Below are positions 26,144-33,872 of a DNA stretch of 35,559 bases, piece after piece (position 1 is the first letter of the stretch; each line of letters begins with the position of its first letter). Below the pieces are notes generated by a model. It was given only the letters and a program-made list of their open reading frames with translations, was not told the DNA's origin and made no database searches. The stretch comes from Polaromonas sp. (GTDB lineage: Bacteria > Pseudomonadota > Gammaproteobacteria > Burkholderiales > Burkholderiaceae_C), in NCBI GenBank assembly GCA_030650875.1, contig JAUSDK010000215.1, positions 1-35,559 of the forward strand, read 5' to 3'. Both the position numbers and the translations under genes were made by a program.

Positions 26144-27057
26144 ACGAGGTAGTGGTCCAGCAGCAGGGCTGCAAACAAAACTGAAAGATGGATCAGGGAA
26201 AAACGGAAGGTCTTGCGGGCCAGTTCATCGGAGTAGTTACGCCACAGGCGCCAGCCGTACCAGCAAAACCCGACGCTGAGCACCACGGCGGCCACCAGAT
26301 AAAGCCAGCCACTCATCTTGAAGACAAAAGGCATCAGACAAGCCGCGAACAGCACCAGGGTGTACAAAAATACCTGCAAGCGGGTGAATTCATTGCCGTG
26401 CGTGACCGGCAGCATGGGCAGACCGGCCTTGCGATAGTCCTCTACGCGGTACAGCGCGAGCGCCCAGAAGTGCGGCGGTGTCCAGAGGAAAATAATGAGA
26501 AACAAGATCAGGGCTTCGGGGCTGACCGAGCCCGTCATCGCGGCCCAGCCCAGCACAGGCGGCATGGCGCCAGAGGCACCGCCAATCACGATATTCTGGG
26601 GCGTGAGCGGCTTGAGAATCACGGTGTAGACCACCGCGTAACCCACAAAGGTGGCGAAGGTCAGCCACATGGTGAGCGGATTGACCCACACATACAAAAT
26701 GGCTGAGCCCAGCGCGCAAAGGCCCGCCGAGAACGCCAGGGTCAGCGGATTGCTGAGCTCACCCTTGGCCGTGGGCCGCCAGGCGGTGCGCCGCATCTTG
26801 GCGTCGATTTGCTGCTCCACCAGACAATTGAACGCTGCGGCAGCGCCCGCTACCAGCCAGATGCCTGCGCACGCGATCAGTGCCAGCCGCACCTCGGTCC
26901 AGGTCGGGATGCCGGGCACGGCCAGCACCATGCCGATCAGCGCACAAAAAACAATCAGCTGGATCACGCGCGGCTTGGTCAGGGCGTGAAACTGGCTGAA
27001 CCTGGACGGAACGCGGGTCGTGGATGCTGAAGCAGCGGGCGGGTTGCTGGGGTTCAT
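26140..27057 (-). CDS. ctaB: Protoheme IX farnesyltransferase (heme O synthase)
   Basis: Adds a farnesyl chain to heme B to make heme O, the first step to heme A for the aa3 oxidase. This 305-residue UbiA-superfamily membrane protein has about eight or nine hydrophobic segments. Conserved blocks are [18 protein letters not shown] near residues 26-43, the Mg-prenyl-diphosphate motif [15 protein letters not shown], and the second Asp-rich loop region [14 protein letters not shown]. The start is ATG 27057. It follows ctaA by 9 nt and overlaps the SCO gene by four bases, so the three are almost certainly one transcript. It is also called cyoE or COX10. Confidence 0.96.
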   Translation of the reverse strand: MNPSNPPAASASTTRVPSRFSQFHALTKPRVIQLIVFCALIGMVLAVPGIPTWTEVRLALIACAGIWLVAGAAAAFNCLVEQQIDAKMRRTAWRPTAKGELSNPLTLAFSAGLCALGSAILYVWVNPLTMWLTFATFVGYAVVYTVILKPLTPQNIVIGGASGAMPPVLGWAAMTGSVSPEALILFLIIFLWTPPHFWALALYRVEDYRKAGLPMLPVTHGNEFTRLQVFLYTLVLFAACLMPFVFKMSGWLYLVAAVVLSVGFCWYGWRLWRNYSDELARKTFRFSLIHLSVLFAALLLDHYLV

Positions 27058-27066
27058 GGAAAATCG

Positions 27067-28242
27067 CTAAGCCTTCAATTTTGATGCGGGCGCCGTCTCA
27101 AGGCTACTGCTTCCTGAAAAAATCACACCTGTGAGCACCACCACCAGCGCGGCGGCGCCGCCCGTGTGCGCCACGGCGGCCACCAACGGCCAGCCCAGCA
27201 CCACATTGCTCAGGCCGGTCGCGGCCTGCAGCAAGGTGAGACCCGCCAGCCAGCGGCCCTGCCGACGAAGCGCCGGCGCACGGTGCAGATGAATGGCCAG
27301 TGCCAAAAGGACGGCAAAGACCAGGTAGGCAGCCAGGCGGTGCACATAATGAATCGCCGTGAGTGCCTGGAAACTGATGTTGGCGCCATCGTGGCTTGCG
27401 CCCAGTTCGCGCCAGAGGGTAAAGCCCTGCCTGAAGTCCATGTCCGGCCAGAACGAATTCTGGCAAGCCGGAAAGTCTGTACACGCAAGCACGGCATAGT
27501 TGGTACTGACCCAGCCACCCAGCGCGATCTGCAGCCACAGCAATGCAAACGCCGTCATCACGAAGATGCGGGTTCCCGCGCTCAAGGTGATCCGGGTGGC
27601 CGCAGAATTTTCTTCCAGTTGCCCATAGCGAACGGACTGTGCCCGCAGCAGGGCCAGCAAAATCAATCCTCCGAGCAAGTGCAGGGTGACAATCGCAGGA
27701 AACAGCTTCATGGTGACCGTCAGGGCACCGAATGCGCCCTGCAGGCAAACCCAAAGCAGCGTCGCAGTGGGCCACCAGGGCGTGATCTGAGCGCCACGCT
27801 TTTCGCTTTGTGCAGTGCGCCGTTCATCGCGAAATGCGATCCAGGTGCTCAAGGTCAAAACGAGTATGAGCACGCCAACCCCCGTGGCCAGATAGCGATG
27901 GATCATTTCTATCCAGGCTTTGGAGTGCGTGACAGGGCCTGTGGGCATGGCGCTTTGCGCGGCGTCAATATGCAACTGTGCGCCTACCGGGCTGGCGCTG
28001 CCGTAGCAGCCTGGCCAGTCGGGGCACCCCAGGCCAGAGTCGGTCAGGCGGGTAAAGGCGCCAAAGATCACCAGGTCAAAAGTCAGGAACAAGGTCACCA
28101 GCGTCAGCACACGCAGGCGCTGCGCCAGCGGCGCGTTCTTGTTGCGCAGCCAGACCCACGCAAGCGGTCCAAGTGCCACGGCAAGGCCCATGAACATCAG
28201 GCGCAGGGCCGGACTCAGGTCATAAAGAGCAGGTGTAGACAT
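27067..28242 (-). CDS. ctaA: Heme A synthase (CtaA/COX15)
   Basis: Oxidises the C8 methyl of heme O to the formyl group of heme A in the inner membrane. The 391 residues have eight predicted membrane segments in two four-helix bundles. Family marks include FGAFTRLTDSGLGCPDWPGC with a Cys pair, the His-bearing segments WIEMIHRYLATGVG and ALTAIHYVHRLAAY, and a second Cys pair in LACTDFPAC. I chose ATG 28242 (MSTPALYDLS); the longer reading from TTG 28269 has no support. It is preceded by the membrane protein gene by 33 nt and followed by ctaB after 9 nt. Confidence 0.95.
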   Translation of the reverse strand: MSTPALYDLSPALRLMFMGLAVALGPLAWVWLRNKNAPLAQRLRVLTLVTLFLTFDLVIFGAFTRLTDSGLGCPDWPGCYGSASPVGAQLHIDAAQSAMPTGPVTHSKAWIEMIHRYLATGVGVLILVLTLSTWIAFRDERRTAQSEKRGAQITPWWPTATLLWVCLQGAFGALTVTMKLFPAIVTLHLLGGLILLALLRAQSVRYGQLEENSAATRITLSAGTRIFVMTAFALLWLQIALGGWVSTNYAVLACTDFPACQNSFWPDMDFRQGFTLWRELGASHDGANISFQALTAIHYVHRLAAYLVFAVLLALAIHLHRAPALRRQGRWLAGLTLLQAATGLSNVVLGWPLVAAVAHTGGAAALVVVLTGVIFSGSSSLETAPASKLKA

Positions 28243-28275
28243 AGTGTAAAAATCAACAAGGCAGGCCAATGGCCA

Positions 28276-29010
28276 CTAGCGTCCTTCGGTGTCCCAGCTG
28301 TTGGAGGCGCGCAGCAGGCGCTCCAGGTCGCGCTTGGCTTTAGCCGCGGCGGGTGCATCCATATTGGCCGGAAAACGCATCATCAGGTTGCCCAGCGGGT
28401 CCACCAGGTAGAGGTGGTCTTGCAAACGCTGGCCCGCTGCAGGCACGAGCCATTGCGCAAGCCCGGCAGGTGCCACGCGCAGCACTTCCGAGGCCGCGAG
28501 CGCAGGCAGCAAGGCGTCCTTGACAGCCGCCTCATCATCGACCAGCCAGACGCGGTCCAAACGTTCCTTTTCCCGGCCCAGCGACTCTCGCAACTGGCGC
28601 TGAAGGTACAGGTTGCGCTCGCAGCCCGCATCACAGGCACCGCCGGCCACGCTGATCAGCAGCCACTGGCCCTTGAGCGCGGTCATTTGACCGGCTGAAC
28701 CATCCAGCTTCTGGGTGGCCAGGGCAGGCAGCGGGCGCTGCGGGTTGATCAGCTCGCCAAAGTTGTGGCGCCCCTCCGGCCGGATCACGTAGTAGGTGAA
28801 ATAAGAAGCGATCACCGGGCTGGCGCAAACCAGCAGCACGGCCAGCATTTTCCAGCGGCCCGCTGCTGTGCTGGGTGCTGTGGGCGTCGGCTGGTCAAGC
28901 ATGGGCATGGCGTGCACCGTCAGGCCCAGCGGATGATCTTGTGCTGCCGGAAGGGCTGAACCGCCAGAGGCAGAGGAAGGTGGTGGAGAGTTTTTTGTCA
29001 CAGCAGTCAT
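28276..29010 (-). CDS. Membrane-anchored protein of the cox cluster with a SCO/thioredoxin-like tail
   Basis: About 244 residues from ATG 29010, which lies 20 nt after the SURF1 stop; the longer open frame overlaps SURF1. The order is a low-complexity cytoplasmic head rich in Pro, Ser and Ala (1-50), one membrane helix (MLAVLLVCASPVIASYFTYY, about 54-73), then a periplasmic domain. That domain reads LKGQWLLISVAGGACDAGC and further on LVDPLGNLMMRFP, which has the strand-CxxxC-helix and LVDPxG pattern of SCO-type thioredoxin folds. The copper His of SCO is not evident. Position among SURF1, ctaA, ctaB and SCO suggests an oxidase assembly factor, perhaps a thiol or copper handler; this is inference. 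Confidence 0.8.
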   Translation of the reverse strand: MTAVTKNSPPPSSASGGSALPAAQDHPLGLTVHAMPMLDQPTPTAPSTAAGRWKMLAVLLVCASPVIASYFTYYVIRPEGRHNFGELINPQRPLPALATQKLDGSAGQMTALKGQWLLISVAGGACDAGCERNLYLQRQLRESLGREKERLDRVWLVDDEAAVKDALLPALAASEVLRVAPAGLAQWLVPAAGQRLQDHLYLVDPLGNLMMRFPANMDAPAAAKAKRDLERLLRASNSWDTEGR

Positions 29011-29030
29011 TCGCGGCTTTTGAAAAACAG

Positions 29031-29774
29031 TTAGCGAGGCAAAGAGGAACGTCGCTTGGTGCGCAACGGAAGTATCAATTGAAACCAGATAAACAAAATC
29101 ACTACCAGGCCGCACAAGCCAAACCACTGGAAGGCATAACCGTAGTGCTTGTCGACGCCCAGATTGGGCGCAGCCCACTCGCGCAGCAAGCCTTCGCTCG
29201 AAGCGTCCAGCTGCAGCAATGAAACCTCTAGCAGCGGCAGGCCGGTTTGCGCACTGAAAGCAGCAATGTCAAGATTTTGCCGGATACGGCCACTCTCGAC
29301 ACCCTTGAACGCATAGAGCTTGGAAGGCGGGGGGGCAATACGCCCCCGAACGGCGACTAGCCCCGATGGTGTTGTCACCGGAGCCAGGCGGGTGCGATCC
29401 GTGAAGTCGCGCGGCACCCAGCCCCGCTGCACCAAAATAACCTTCTCACTGCCCTCCAGCGCCAGCGGCGTCACTACAAAAAATCCCGTTTTCCCGCTCA
29501 TAGGCCGGTTGTCCAGATACACCGTGTGCTCTGCGCGCCAAGTCCCTTTCAGGAGGACTTGCCGGTGAAGGACATTGGCTGGATTTTTTTCGGCAGTCAA
29601 TCCACGGTTGTCGAGCAGCGGAAGGTTGTCCTGGGCGCCAATGGCCGACTGAAGCGCATCCTTTTGGGCCGCCCTTCGCAACTGCCACTGGCCCAGTGAA
29701 AACGTCGACCCCGCCACCACCAGGGCAGCCAGCATGATCAGCCAAAATCTGGGCGTGCGCAAACGCAATGTCAT
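29031..29774 (-). CDS. SURF1-family cytochrome oxidase assembly protein
   Basis: Helps insert heme A into oxidase subunit I. The 247-residue protein has the SURF1 layout: an N-terminal membrane helix (FWLIMLAALVVAGSTFSLGQWQLRR, with the conserved GxWQxxR type motif), a periplasmic domain with the VYLDNRPMSGKTGFFVVTPL and ILVQRGWVPRD blocks, and a C-terminal helix (FQWFGLCGLVVILFIWF). The start is ATG 29774. It is first in the SURF1-membrane protein-ctaA-ctaB-SCO unit and is divergent from the small DUF2909 gene with 18 bp between start codons, so its promoter lies within or across that gene. Confidence 0.94.
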   Translation of the reverse strand: MTLRLRTPRFWLIMLAALVVAGSTFSLGQWQLRRAAQKDALQSAIGAQDNLPLLDNRGLTAEKNPANVLHRQVLLKGTWRAEHTVYLDNRPMSGKTGFFVVTPLALEGSEKVILVQRGWVPRDFTDRTRLAPVTTPSGLVAVRGRIAPPPSKLYAFKGVESGRIRQNLDIAAFSAQTGLPLLEVSLLQLDASSEGLLREWAAPNLGVDKHYGYAFQWFGLCGLVVILFIWFQLILPLRTKRRSSLPR

Positions 29775-29792
29775 GGGAAGATAATCTCGTTC

Positions 29793-30014
29793 ATGACTTA
29801 TTTCGTTTCATTGGCATTTATCGCCATCGTGGCCAGCCTGGCTTGGGCACTCTTTTTCATGATGAGGGATGGCACCGACGGCAAACGCAAAACCAGCAAC
29901 ATGGCGCGCGCCTTGGCATTTCGTGTCGGGCTCTCCGTGTTGCTGTTTCTATGCATTTTGATCGCCTGGAAACTGGGATACATACAACCCACCGGTATTC
30001 CAGCAGGCAAATAA
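29793..30014 (+). CDS. Twin-transmembrane protein, DUF2909 type, inside the cox cluster
   Basis: A 73-residue protein with two membrane helices (about 4-24, YFVSLAFIAIVASLAWALFF, and 46-62) joined by a basic loop DGTDGKRKTSNMAR. It is the only gene in the oxidase region on the plus strand, lying between ctaE and SURF1, and is closed by a strong terminator. The family accompanies aa3 oxidase loci in betaproteobacteria, so a role in oxidase assembly or stability is likely but untested. GATAAT (29780-29785) ends 7 nt before the ATG at 29793, which would give a nearly leaderless message; a weak GGGAAG lies 12 nt upstream. Confidence 0.85.
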   Translation: MTYFVSLAFIAIVASLAWALFFMMRDGTDGKRKTSNMARALAFRVGLSVLLFLCILIAWKLGYIQPTGIPAGK

Positions 30015-30033
30015 AACTAAGCGATAAGTCAAG

Positions 30034-30062
30034 AAAAAAAGCCGCACTATGCGGCTTTTTTT
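30034..30062. terminator. Bidirectional terminator between the DUF2909 gene and ctaE
   Basis: Seven A, GCCGCA, loop CTA, TGCGGC and seven T: a perfect 13-bp stem with T or A tails for both strands. It stops the DUF2909 gene (+) and the ctaC-to-ctaE operon (-), whose last stop codon is about 100 nt away. Confidence 0.92.
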
Positions 30063-30164
30063 GATGAATGCGGCCAAATGTAGCGCGCTTGTGGCTGCTT
30101 GCATCCCCCCGCCGGGGCGATGGTCTGCGTTACAGCCTTGGGCCGGCCAATGGCCTGTGCAATA

Positions 30165-31046
30165 TCAGAGCCAGTAAACCAGAATGTAAAGACCCAGCCA
30201 CACCACGTCCACAAAGTGCCAGTACCAGGCAGCGCCTTCAAAGCCGAAATGTTTCTCAGGCGTGAAATGTCCTTTTTGCAAACGCAGCGTAATAAACAGC
30301 AGCATCAGCATGCCGACAAACACGTGAAAACCATGAAAGCCGGTCAACATGTAAAAAGTGGAGCCATACACACCGGATGTGAGCTTGAGGTTGAGGTCCG
30401 AGTAGGCGTGCATGTATTCATAACCCTGCACGAACAAAAAGACAATACCCAGCAGCACGGTCGCCCACATGAATGCAATGGTGCGGCCACGATGGTTTTC
30501 GATCAGCGCGTGATGGGCGATGGTCAAGGTCACGCCAGAGCTCAGCAGCAGCGCGGTATTGATGGTCGGCAACCAGAACGGCGTCATGGTCGTGAAGGGC
30601 TCAACGATGTCAGCCGGCGATCCGGTCACACCCACAGCAAGACTGGGCCATACGGCCTTGAAGTCAGGCCAGAGCAGCGCGTTTTCCAGACTGCCCAGCG
30701 CAGGCACGGAATGCGAGCGCGCCCACCAGAGCGCCGTGAAAAACGCACCAAAGAACATCACCTCGGAGAAAATGAACCAGCTCATGCTCCAGCGGAACGA
30801 CAGGTCGATCTTGCGGCCATAAAGCCCGCCTTCACTTTCAGCCACGGAATCACGGAACCACTGGAACAAGGTAAATAGCCACCACACCATGCCGAAGGCG
30901 ACTGCCCATGCGCCCCAGCCTGCACCGTTGACCCACTGGGTCGCGCCCATGATGACGAAAAACAGGCCGATAGCGGCCATGACCGGATGCCGTGAGGGGC
31001 CGGGCACAAAATAATAGGGGGTTGTCCCATGGGTTGCTGATGACAT
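30165..31046 (-). CDS. ctaE: Cytochrome c oxidase subunit III
   Basis: Structural subunit of the aa3-type oxidase in the inner membrane, needed for long-term stability and proton uptake. The 293 residues include seven membrane helices; typical marks are YYFVPGPSRHPV at the N-terminus, WSMSWFIFSEVMFFGAFF (the Glu in this helix is conserved), GVTLTIAHHALIENHR and LTGFHGFHVFVGMLML, with the closing FEGAAWYWHFVDVVWLGLYILVYW. The start ATG 31046 has a good AGGAG Shine-Dalgarno about 8 nt upstream. A 102-nt gap separates it from the DUF2970 gene, large enough for its own promoter, though none was clear. Confidence 0.97.
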   Translation of the reverse strand: MSSATHGTTPYYFVPGPSRHPVMAAIGLFFVIMGATQWVNGAGWGAWAVAFGMVWWLFTLFQWFRDSVAESEGGLYGRKIDLSFRWSMSWFIFSEVMFFGAFFTALWWARSHSVPALGSLENALLWPDFKAVWPSLAVGVTGSPADIVEPFTTMTPFWLPTINTALLLSSGVTLTIAHHALIENHRGRTIAFMWATVLLGIVFLFVQGYEYMHAYSDLNLKLTSGVYGSTFYMLTGFHGFHVFVGMLMLLFITLRLQKGHFTPEKHFGFEGAAWYWHFVDVVWLGLYILVYWL

Positions 31047-31148
31047 CGATCGACTCCTGTTTTCTCTCGGATTTTCAATAATTTATTAACACAGTCCGTT
31101 ATGCACGCATTGGCATTTTCGGCGCTTTGACTTTGGCCCTCTGGCCCT

Positions 31149-31355
31149 TCAGGTCGCCACCATCCAGTTCACCAGCAACACCAGGGTGGCTACAAATACA
31201 AAAATACCGATCAGTCCGACCACCATGATGTGGATAGGGCTCAGATTTTTGATGTCTTCTTCGTAGTCACCCCGAGCGCGCAGACCTACAAACGACCAGG
31301 CGACTGCCTTGATGGTTCGCCATAGAGATATTTTCTTGCGCGGGTTTGTAGCCAT
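31149..31355 (-). CDS. DUF2970 small membrane protein
   Basis: A 68-residue protein with a basic N-terminus (MATNPRKKISLWRTIKAVAWSF), the conserved FVGLRARGDYEEDI segment, and a single C-terminal membrane helix (IMVVGLIGIFVFVATLVLLV). The family is found in oxidase clusters of betaproteobacteria between ctaG and ctaE; its action is not known to me. The start is ATG 31355, 2 nt after the ctaG stop, so it is in the oxidase operon and probably translationally coupled. Confidence 0.9.
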   Translation of the reverse strand: MATNPRKKISLWRTIKAVAWSFVGLRARGDYEEDIKNLSPIHIMVVGLIGIFVFVATLVLLVNWMVAT

Positions 31356-31357
31356 TT

Positions 31358-31969
31358 CTACGCGCCCAGCTGTTTGGCAGGTAACTCGGCAGCCGAAGTA
31401 GCCTTGGCCGTGCCTGGTGCTGCTGGCGTCTTGCCACCCACTTCAAAAAAAGTGTAGGACAAGGTGATCGTACGCACATCGCTTGACAACTTGGGATCAA
31501 TGACAAACGCAACGGGCCACTGCTTTTTTTCGCCCGGCGCCAATGTGTACTGGTTAAAACAAAAGCACTCCAGCTTGTTAAAGTACGCTGCAGCTTGCGC
31601 GGGCGCGTAACTGGGGATGGCTTGCGCAGACATGGTGCGGTTCTGCGTGTTCTGGAATTCGTACATGACCGTGGTCAATTCACCCGGATGCACCTGCAGC
31701 GTGTTCTGGGCGGGCTTGAACTGCCAGGGGCCACGCGCGTTGGCGTCAAACTCCACCGTGATGGTGCGTGTGCGGTCAACTTGCGTGTTGGCGGGCAGAT
31801 TCGGGGTTGCGCCTGGAATCAGGCGATCCCCCAAGGCCAGGATGTTGATCCCGGTTACCTCGCAAATGGCCTTGTAGATGGGGACCAGGGCATAGCCAAA
31901 GGCAAACATGCCAAGCACGATCACGCCCAGCTTGCCTACCATCTTGAAATTTTCACGCTTGACTTGCAT
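31358..31969 (-). CDS. ctaG: Cytochrome c oxidase assembly protein CtaG (Cox11)
   Basis: Delivers copper to the CuB site of subunit I. This 203-residue protein has an N-terminal membrane anchor (11-31, VGKLGVIVLGMFAFGYALVP), then a periplasmic immunoglobulin-like domain. Copper ligands are Cys135 and Cys137 in NKLECFCFNQ, with the third conserved Cys36 in YKAICEVTG. A Thr/Ala-rich tail follows the YTFFEV end of the domain. The start is ATG 31969. It lies 41 nt after the small assembly peptide gene and 2 nt before the DUF2970 gene on the same strand. Confidence 0.96.
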   Translation of the reverse strand: MQVKRENFKMVGKLGVIVLGMFAFGYALVPIYKAICEVTGINILALGDRLIPGATPNLPANTQVDRTRTITVEFDANARGPWQFKPAQNTLQVHPGELTTVMYEFQNTQNRTMSAQAIPSYAPAQAAAYFNKLECFCFNQYTLAPGEKKQWPVAFVIDPKLSSDVRTITLSYTFFEVGGKTPAAPGTAKATSAAELPAKQLGA

Positions 31970-32010
31970 CAGAGTTGTGCCGGTTTGAACAATTTATCCT
32001 GTACGCCCGG

Positions 32011-32124
32011 TTAGCGGCCCAGGAAAATCATCTTGGCCATGAAACCGAGGAAAAAGACCAGCGCAACCGATGCCAGTATCAGCGCCAGACGCAGGTTATT
32101 TTTTTTCATTTTCTCGGTCGTCAT
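32011..32124 (-). CDS. Cytochrome oxidase small assembly protein (37 aa)
   Basis: A very short gene found by reading the gap between ctaD and ctaG. It encodes 37 residues: a charged head MTTEKMKKNN, one membrane helix (about 11-28, LRLALILASVALVFFLGF) and a short MAKMIFLGR tail. Such a peptide sits at this place in many betaproteobacterial oxidase operons. ATG 32124 lies 20 nt after the ctaD stop and the stop is TAA at 32011-32013. It probably helps assemble or stabilise subunit I; the exact role is unknown to me. Its regular operon spacing and membrane-protein pattern support it as real. Confidence 0.85.
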   Translation of the reverse strand: MTTEKMKKNNLRLALILASVALVFFLGFMAKMIFLGR

Positions 32125-32144
32125 GGTGTGGGGCCCCCGGTTGC

Positions 32145-33779
32145 TTAGCCAATCACGCGGGTTGCGCTTGCATCCAGCTTGGGTGGGGTTTCAAAGGTGT
32201 GAAAAGGTGCTGGTGATGGAACTTCCCACTCCAGGCCCTCAGCACCCTTGCCGCCTTCATCGACCCATGGGTTAGCCTTGGCTTTCACGCCTTTGCCGCG
32301 CATTGCAGGCAAGACAATGAACAAGAAGAAATACACCTGCGCAAAACCAAAGAAGAACGCACCCACGGAAGCAATTGCATTGAAGTCGGCAAACTGCATG
32401 GGGTAGTCAGCGTAGCGGCGCGGCATACCGGCCAGGCCCAGGAAGTGCATCGGGAAGAAAGTGATGTTGAAGGAAATCAGCGACCACCAGAAGTGGACCT
32501 TGCCGCGGGTTTCGCTGTACATCACGCCAGTCCACTTGGGGGCCCAGTAATAAAAGCCGGCGAACATGGCAAACAGCGATCCAGCCACCAATACATAGTG
32601 GAAGTGGGCGACCACGTAGTAAGTGTCCTGGAGTTGGATGTCAATCGGCGCGACCGAGAGAATCACGCCGGAAAAGCCGCCCAGCGTGAACACGAAAATG
32701 AAGCCGACAGCAAACAACATGGGCGTTTCAAACGTCATGGAACCCCGCCACATGGTCGCGACCCAGTTGAAGATCTTCACGCCGGTAGGCACGGCAATCA
32801 GCATGGTCGAGTACATGAAGAACAACTGGCCGGTGACTGGCATTCCAGAGGTGAACATGTGGTGCGCCCACACGACAAAGCTCAGGATGGCAATGGAACC
32901 GGTGGCATACACCATGGAGGCGTAACCGAAAAGCCGTTTGCGCGAGAACGCAGGAATGATCTGGCTGACGATGCCGAAGGCCGGCAAGATCATGATGTAG
33001 ACCTCAGGGTGTCCAAAAAACCAGAAAATGTGCTGGAACATCACGGGGTCACCGCCACCAGCGGGGTTGAAGAAGCTGGTGCCAAAATGGCGGTCGGTCA
33101 GCGTCATGGTGATGGCACCGGCCAGCACAGGCATCACAGCAATCAGCAGGTAAGCCGTGATCAGCCAGGTCCAGCAGAACATCGGCATTTTCATCAGCGT
33201 CATGCCGGGCGCGCGCATGTTCAACACGGTCACGATGATGTTGATCGAGCCCATGATGGAAGAAGCACCCAGAATATGCAGGGCAAAAATGCCGGCATCC
33301 ATACCCGGGCCCATCTGCAGCGACAGCGGCGCGTACATGGTCCAGCCACCGGCAGGGGCGCCGCCTGGCAGCAAGAACGACGTACCGAGCAACAGGGCCG
33401 CTGGAATCATCAGCCAGAAGCTGAAGTTGTTCATGCGGGCAAAGGCCATGTCGGATGCGCCGATTTGCAGCGGAATCATCCAGTTTGCAAAGCCCACGAA
33501 GGCCGGCATGATGGCGCCGAACACCATGATCAGACCATGCATGGTGGTAAGCTGGTTGAACAGCTCGGGATTGACCAGCTGCAGGCCGGGCTGAAACAGC
33601 TCGACGCGCAGCAGCAACGCCAGCACACCGCCAAACATCAGCATGAAAAAGCTGAACAGCAGGTAGAGCGTGCCAATATCTTTGTGGTTGGTGGCAAAAA
33701 CCCACCGGCGCCAGCCCGTTGGGGCATGGTGGTCGTGGTCATCATGCACGTGATCGTGAGGATCTAGAACTGCACTCAT
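32145..33779 (-). CDS. ctaD: Cytochrome c oxidase subunit I (aa3 type)
   Basis: Catalytic heme-copper subunit that reduces oxygen to water and pumps protons. It has 544 residues and about 12 membrane helices. Ligands visible: His81 (low-spin heme a, TTMHGLIMVF), CuB His257 with Tyr261 for the His-Tyr crosslink (GHPEVY), CuB His306 and His307 (HHMFTSGM), and His392 and His394 for high-spin and low-spin hemes (AHFHYVL). The segment GHPEVYIMILPAFG marks a type A oxidase. The N-terminus carries an unusual His/Asp-rich stretch (8-18). The start is ATG 33779. It follows ctaC with a 93-nt gap. Confidence 0.98.
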   Translation of the reverse strand: MSAVLDPHDHVHDDHDHHAPTGWRRWVFATNHKDIGTLYLLFSFFMLMFGGVLALLLRVELFQPGLQLVNPELFNQLTTMHGLIMVFGAIMPAFVGFANWMIPLQIGASDMAFARMNNFSFWLMIPAALLLGTSFLLPGGAPAGGWTMYAPLSLQMGPGMDAGIFALHILGASSIMGSINIIVTVLNMRAPGMTLMKMPMFCWTWLITAYLLIAVMPVLAGAITMTLTDRHFGTSFFNPAGGGDPVMFQHIFWFFGHPEVYIMILPAFGIVSQIIPAFSRKRLFGYASMVYATGSIAILSFVVWAHHMFTSGMPVTGQLFFMYSTMLIAVPTGVKIFNWVATMWRGSMTFETPMLFAVGFIFVFTLGGFSGVILSVAPIDIQLQDTYYVVAHFHYVLVAGSLFAMFAGFYYWAPKWTGVMYSETRGKVHFWWSLISFNITFFPMHFLGLAGMPRRYADYPMQFADFNAIASVGAFFFGFAQVYFFLFIVLPAMRGKGVKAKANPWVDEGGKGAEGLEWEVPSPAPFHTFETPPKLDASATRVIG

Positions 33780-33872
33780 CTTGGCTTCCTTTGGTGGCTT
33801 GTGCCTGTAACTTTATTATTCCGGCTGACGTCGGCGTGGCCGACACTCAATCAATTTGCAGCGTGCCCTTGC

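Noticed and set aside
27166..28698. A 510-codon open frame on the plus strand, antisense to ctaA and the membrane protein gene
   Set aside because: Very His/Gln/Arg-rich with no domain pattern, and exactly opposite well-supported genes; a by-product of their codon bias.
32445..33767. A 440-codon plus-strand frame opposite ctaD
   Set aside because: His/Gly/Gln-rich mirror of ctaD codons; no start site or motif support.
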